A DNA stretch of 8,168 nucleotides from an uncultured Oscillibacter sp. Lineage in GTDB: Bacteria; Bacillota; Clostridia; Oscillospirales; Oscillospiraceae. A program made the position numbers and the translations under genes. The notes beneath the pieces are model-generated. The model made no database searches. It saw only the letters and a program-made list of their open reading frames with translations, and was not told where the DNA came from. Positions 6,467 to 8,168 of the stretch are shown piece by piece. Where the stretch lies: contig CAJUOD010000028.1 in the NCBI GenBank assembly GCA_910587875.1, positions 1-8,168 of the forward strand, in the 5' to 3' direction. How positions within the stretch are numbered: the first letter of the stretch is position 1; each line of letters begins with the position of its first letter.

Positions 6467-7115
6467 AGGTTTTCCCTCCTTTGCGCAGCGCGCAGTCCGC
6501 CGCCATGGAACAGAAGGCGCAGCCTCGAATGCGGGCGGCCTGGGGCCTGTCCGAGAGGCCGATGACGGCGGAAACGGTTTTTGTGGGAATCATCAGAAAG
6601 CTCTCGGTGACCTGGATTCCCAGCCGCCGCCGGCCGTCCAGGGCGGCGCACAGAGGGGGCTGGAGGCTCAGGGGCAGATCCCCGTAGCCGGGGCTGAACC
6701 GGTCGGTGAGGTGCCGGTCCGGAAACCGGGCGGCCAGCTCCCGCTCCGCCTCGTCGCATCCGGCCTCCACCCAGGCGCTGCCGCAGGCGTCCAGCAGGAC
6801 GGCCCGGGCCATGTCCCGGGCCTGCCGGGCCCGGAGGAGCGTCTCAAACTCCGCCCCCAGCGTGCACAGAAGCAGGGCCGCCTGATCGCAGTCCTCCAGC
6901 ATCCGCCGGGCGGTCTCCCCGGGGAGGGTGATGCCGCTGCCCGCCAGCGCCTCGCCCTCCGGGGCGTGGGAGATGGGGAACACCCGGTAGACGAACCGGG
7001 GCCGGACAATCCGGGCCAGCTCGTCCGCCACGGCGGCGATTTCCCGGCGCAGCGCCTCCGGCGGTTGGTCCCCCGCTCCCAGATAGCGCAGGGCCTCCCC
7101 AATGTCCAGTTCCAC
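6456..7115 (-). CDS. Stand-alone methionine synthase reactivation protein (B12-dependent MetH activation domain)
   Basis: This 219-aa protein resembles the C-terminal activation domain of MetH, encoded here as a separate gene. In full-length MetH that domain binds S-adenosylmethionine and remethylates cobalamin that has been oxidised during turnover. Diagnostic segments are DRFSPGYGDLPLSLQP (138-153), the AdoMet-site-like RxxPGYGD pattern, then GIQVTESFLMIPTKTVSAVIG (166-186). A C-terminal cysteine cluster follows (C199, C202, C208, C217) in GCAFCSMAADCALRKGGKTC. The cluster is not in E. coli MetH and might bind a metal or be redox-active (inference). I chose GTG 7115 because GGAGGT lies 7 nt upstream and a promoter just beyond it; the frame stays open to an ATG at 7397, but that start would read through the promoter and terminator region. 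The end overlaps metH by 11 bp, so the two proteins are probably made together. Confidence 0.92.
   Translation of the reverse strand: MELDIGEALRYLGAGDQPPEALRREIAAVADELARIVRPRFVYRVFPISHAPEGEALAGSGITLPGETARRMLEDCDQAALLLCTLGAEFETLLRARQARDMARAVLLDACGSAWVEAGCDEAERELAARFPDRHLTDRFSPGYGDLPLSLQPPLCAALDGRRRLGIQVTESFLMIPTKTVSAVIGLSDRPQAARIRGCAFCSMAADCALRKGGKTCAP
6474..6480 (-). promoter_or_regulatory. Ribosome binding site fixing the GTG start of metH
   Basis: The minus strand reads AGGAGGG, 7 nt before GTG 6466, inside the last codons of the activation-protein gene. No in-frame ATG is as well placed. Confidence 0.8.
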
Positions 7116-7122
7116 AGCGGTC

Positions 7123-7128
7123 ACCTCC
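7123..7128 (-). promoter_or_regulatory. Ribosome binding site fixing the GTG start of the activation gene
   Basis: The minus strand reads GGAGGT, 7 nt before GTG 7115. It decides the start against the in-frame ATG at 7397, which lies upstream of a promoter and a terminator. Confidence 0.8.
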
Positions 7129-7139
7129 CATTCTTTGTG

Positions 7140-7168
7140 ATGATACCACAGGGCCTGGGAAAATGCAA
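7140..7168 (-). promoter_or_regulatory. Sigma-A-type promoter of the activation gene-metH operon
   Basis: On the minus strand TTGCAT (7163-7168) and TATCAT (7140-7145) are separated by 17 bp, and TGG directly precedes the -10 box, making it an extended -10. The -10 matches consensus at five of six positions; the -35 is weak (TTG only). The transcript would begin near 7133, giving a leader of about 18 nt that contains only the ribosome binding site. No cobalamin or SAM riboswitch fits between promoter and gene. Confidence 0.6.
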
Positions 7169-7230
7169 ACAATCCTGAGGAGATTCTAAACGGGGGGAAT
7201 AGTGGGACATGAGTAGGCGGGAAAATGTAT

Positions 7231-7264
7231 GAGGGGCTGATACCGTGCGTGGTATCGGCCCCTC
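7231..7264. terminator. Hairpin terminator after the DUF2871-like gene
   Basis: Bases 7231-7244 (GAGGGGCTGATACC) pair with 7251-7264 across a 6-nt loop, with one G-T wobble. On the minus strand the stem is followed by ATACATTTTCCC, and it begins 20 bp after the stop codon of the DUF2871-like gene. On the plus strand it is followed by GCTGTATTTTATTG. The T-tracts are imperfect, but stem and position fit a terminator separating this gene from the methionine synthase operon. Confidence 0.72.
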
Positions 7265-7284
7265 GCTGTATTTTATTGTGCGGT

Positions 7285-7704
7285 TCAGGACAGGGAAGCC
7301 GACACGCCGCGCTTGATCTGCAGCAACAGAAGCACCAGGCTGACGCCCAGCAGAATGTGCCCGATCCCAGCCATGCCCGAGATCGCGGCGTCCGCACCCC
7401 TGGAGAGATTGGTCCCCATGACCTGAGTCACCCCGCGCACCACCAGCATGACGGCGGTCAGGTTCAGTCCGATATGGTAGACCGCCAGCACCCGCCCGGT
7501 CTTTTCTCCGGTGAAGGATAGATTCTTTTCCAACACCAGCAGCAATAGGAAAAACACCAGCCCTAACAGGAAGTAATGGGTATGTACGACGGAGAGGGTG
7601 GTCTGGGCGGTGAAGCCGCTGAACTTGGTGAACTTCCGGTAAAACACGCCGCCGGCCATGGCCAGGACGGCGTACAGCAGAGCTGAATTTACATAGCGTT
7701 TCAT
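7285..7704 (-). CDS. DUF2871-like integral membrane protein
   Basis: This 139-aa, very hydrophobic protein has four predicted membrane helices, at about 8-24, 41-60, 72-90 and 107-127. Its opening MKRYVNSALLYAVLAMAGGVFYREF-like pattern, with HTHYFLLGL at about 41-49 and a final GIGHILLGVSLVLLLLQI, recalls the DUF2871 family of uncharacterised Bacillota membrane proteins; the assignment is from memory. Two histidines within the second helix (HTH) and the helix-4 histidine (GIGH) are eye-catching, and a metal or haem role is speculation. ATG 7704 has AAGGAGGA at 7712-7719, 7 nt away. It follows the truncated membrane ORF by 13 bp and ends just before a hairpin terminator, so it is the last gene of its transcript. 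No biochemical function is known to me. Confidence 0.78.
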   Translation of the reverse strand: MKRYVNSALLYAVLAMAGGVFYRKFTKFSGFTAQTTLSVVHTHYFLLGLVFFLLLLVLEKNLSFTGEKTGRVLAVYHIGLNLTAVMLVVRGVTQVMGTNLSRGADAAISGMAGIGHILLGVSLVLLLLQIKRGVSASLS

Positions 7705-8168
7705 AAGCGGTTCCTCCTTATTTGCATTCCTGTTTCATGGCAAAATATCCAATAAGCACCGTCCACACATAGGCGCGGGTCTTGGGAATCATCAGCATTC
7801 CGATCATGGGCACGGCGTCCGCCCACAGTACCACCGGGATATAGAAGCCAAAGCTCAGCACGATGGTCAGCCATATCCAACGGAATGCCCGGTCCTTGTG
7901 CTCCCTTGCACTGCGACAGAACAGCACGATTACAAGCAGGCCCATGGTTATATTGGGCGGCATTGCCGATCTCTCCGCCGCAGGTCATGACGAACCACGC
8001 CTGCCTGGCCTCGGGGAACTCCGTCCGGCGCAGCCAGTCCTCTACAAGGCGGGGGATACGCCAGGCGTAGGTGGGCGTGACGATTACCAGGCGGTCATCC
8101 GTCTTGACTGGTGAAGCGTCCCCTGCTTTGATACGGTCGTTCATGCTGAGAAGCTGGTCTCCTAGGGT
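7701..8168 (-). pseudogene. EFR1-type flavodoxin N-terminal half, truncated by a junction (5' end outside window)
   Basis: The frame is open to the right edge (TLGDQLLSMNDRIKAGD continues upstream of the ATG at 8142-8144), so the true start lies outside. Residues up to about 7950 are flavodoxin-like: RLVIVTPTYAWRIPRLVEDW followed by the FVMTCGGEIGNA segment resembles the FMN-binding region of EFR1-family flavodoxin-ferredoxins. These are redox proteins of anaerobes with a C-terminal 4Fe-4S ferredoxin part. Beyond GNAAQYN the frame gives a nonsense-like tail to a TGA at 7701, overlapping the DUF2871-like ATG by 4 bp, while the neighbouring frame encodes a membrane protein. No ferredoxin CxxCxxC motif follows. 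I therefore read it as a truncated gene whose last 80 or so codons are out-of-frame reading of another gene. A short functional flavodoxin is less likely. Confidence 0.68.
7718..7963 (-). CDS. Truncated small membrane protein, unrecognised family
   Basis: From ATG 7963 this frame encodes 81 aa with strongly hydrophobic stretches at about 5-15, 29-46 and 65-77, and a patterned segment GFYIPVVLWADAVPMIGMLM with tryptophans and prolines. It reads as a real membrane protein rather than a shadow: the overlapping frame through the same bases gives unstructured, low-quality sequence. Protein-like sequence stops at the left of PPNITMGLL, where the upstream DNA becomes flavodoxin coding in another frame, so an N-terminal part has probably been lost. 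A GGAGAG 7 nt before ATG 7963 might by chance allow translation of the remnant. The stop lies 13 bp before the DUF2871-like start, so the intact ancestor was probably its operon partner. I do not recognise the family. Confidence 0.5.
   Translation of the reverse strand: MPPNITMGLLVIVLFCRSAREHKDRAFRWIWLTIVLSFGFYIPVVLWADAVPMIGMLMIPKTRAYVWTVLIGYFAMKQECK

Noticed and set aside
7170..7285. Riboswitch upstream of the methionine synthase operon
   Set aside because: The only strong structure is the 14-bp hairpin at 7231-7264, which lies upstream of the promoter and is a simple terminator-type stem.
7116..7397. Upstream extension of the activation protein to ATG 7397 (313 aa)
   Set aside because: The extension would cross the promoter at 7140-7168 and the hairpin at 7231-7264 and overlap the DUF2871-like gene. 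The GTG at 7115 has a well-spaced GGAGGT.

Overview
The window looks like chromosomal DNA from a GC-rich Bacillota of class Clostridia, most likely an Oscillospiraceae-type gut bacterium. The reasons are high GC, strong AGGAGG-type ribosome binding sites, a VanS-like kinase, a methionine synthase whose reactivation domain is a separate gene, and EFR1-like and DUF2871-like genes. The taxonomic call is inference. Ordinary, well-recognised genes fill most of it. No new defence, mobile or biosynthetic system is evident, and I see no tRNA, rRNA, CRISPR array, insertion sequence or integrase.

Left third, plus strand (1-3156): the C-terminal part of a VanS-like sensor histidine kinase enters from the left edge. 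A strong hairpin follows, then a two-gene ABC exporter (ATPase and ABC-2 type permease) whose stop and start codons abut. A kinase beside such an ABC pair often means envelope-stress or peptide sensing with export, but the substrate cannot be read here. Directly after the permease lies a frameshifted C-terminal relic of an SGNH/GDSL esterase.

Middle, minus strand (3197-7115): yaaA (peroxide stress protein) lies downstream of a cobalamin-dependent methionine synthase pair. A 219-aa reactivation protein, starting at GTG 7115, overlaps by 11 bp a short 782-aa MetH starting at GTG 6466. MetH has homocysteine, folate and B12 domains but no C-terminal AdoMet/reactivation domain, and the upstream gene supplies exactly that. 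A plausible extended -10 promoter leaves a leader of only about 18 nt, too short for a riboswitch. The 161-bp gap between metH and yaaA holds GC-rich palindromic DNA and what may be a zinc-ribbon relic.

Right end, minus strand (7231-8168): an EFR1-type flavodoxin N-terminal half enters from the right edge. It is abruptly joined, out of frame, to the C-terminal part of a small membrane protein. An intact DUF2871-like membrane protein and a hairpin terminator follow.

The most noteworthy features are the broken or spliced genes (SGNH relic, possible zinc-ribbon relic, EFR1/membrane chimera), which suggest local deletion and gene decay, and the clean two-gene split of MetH.
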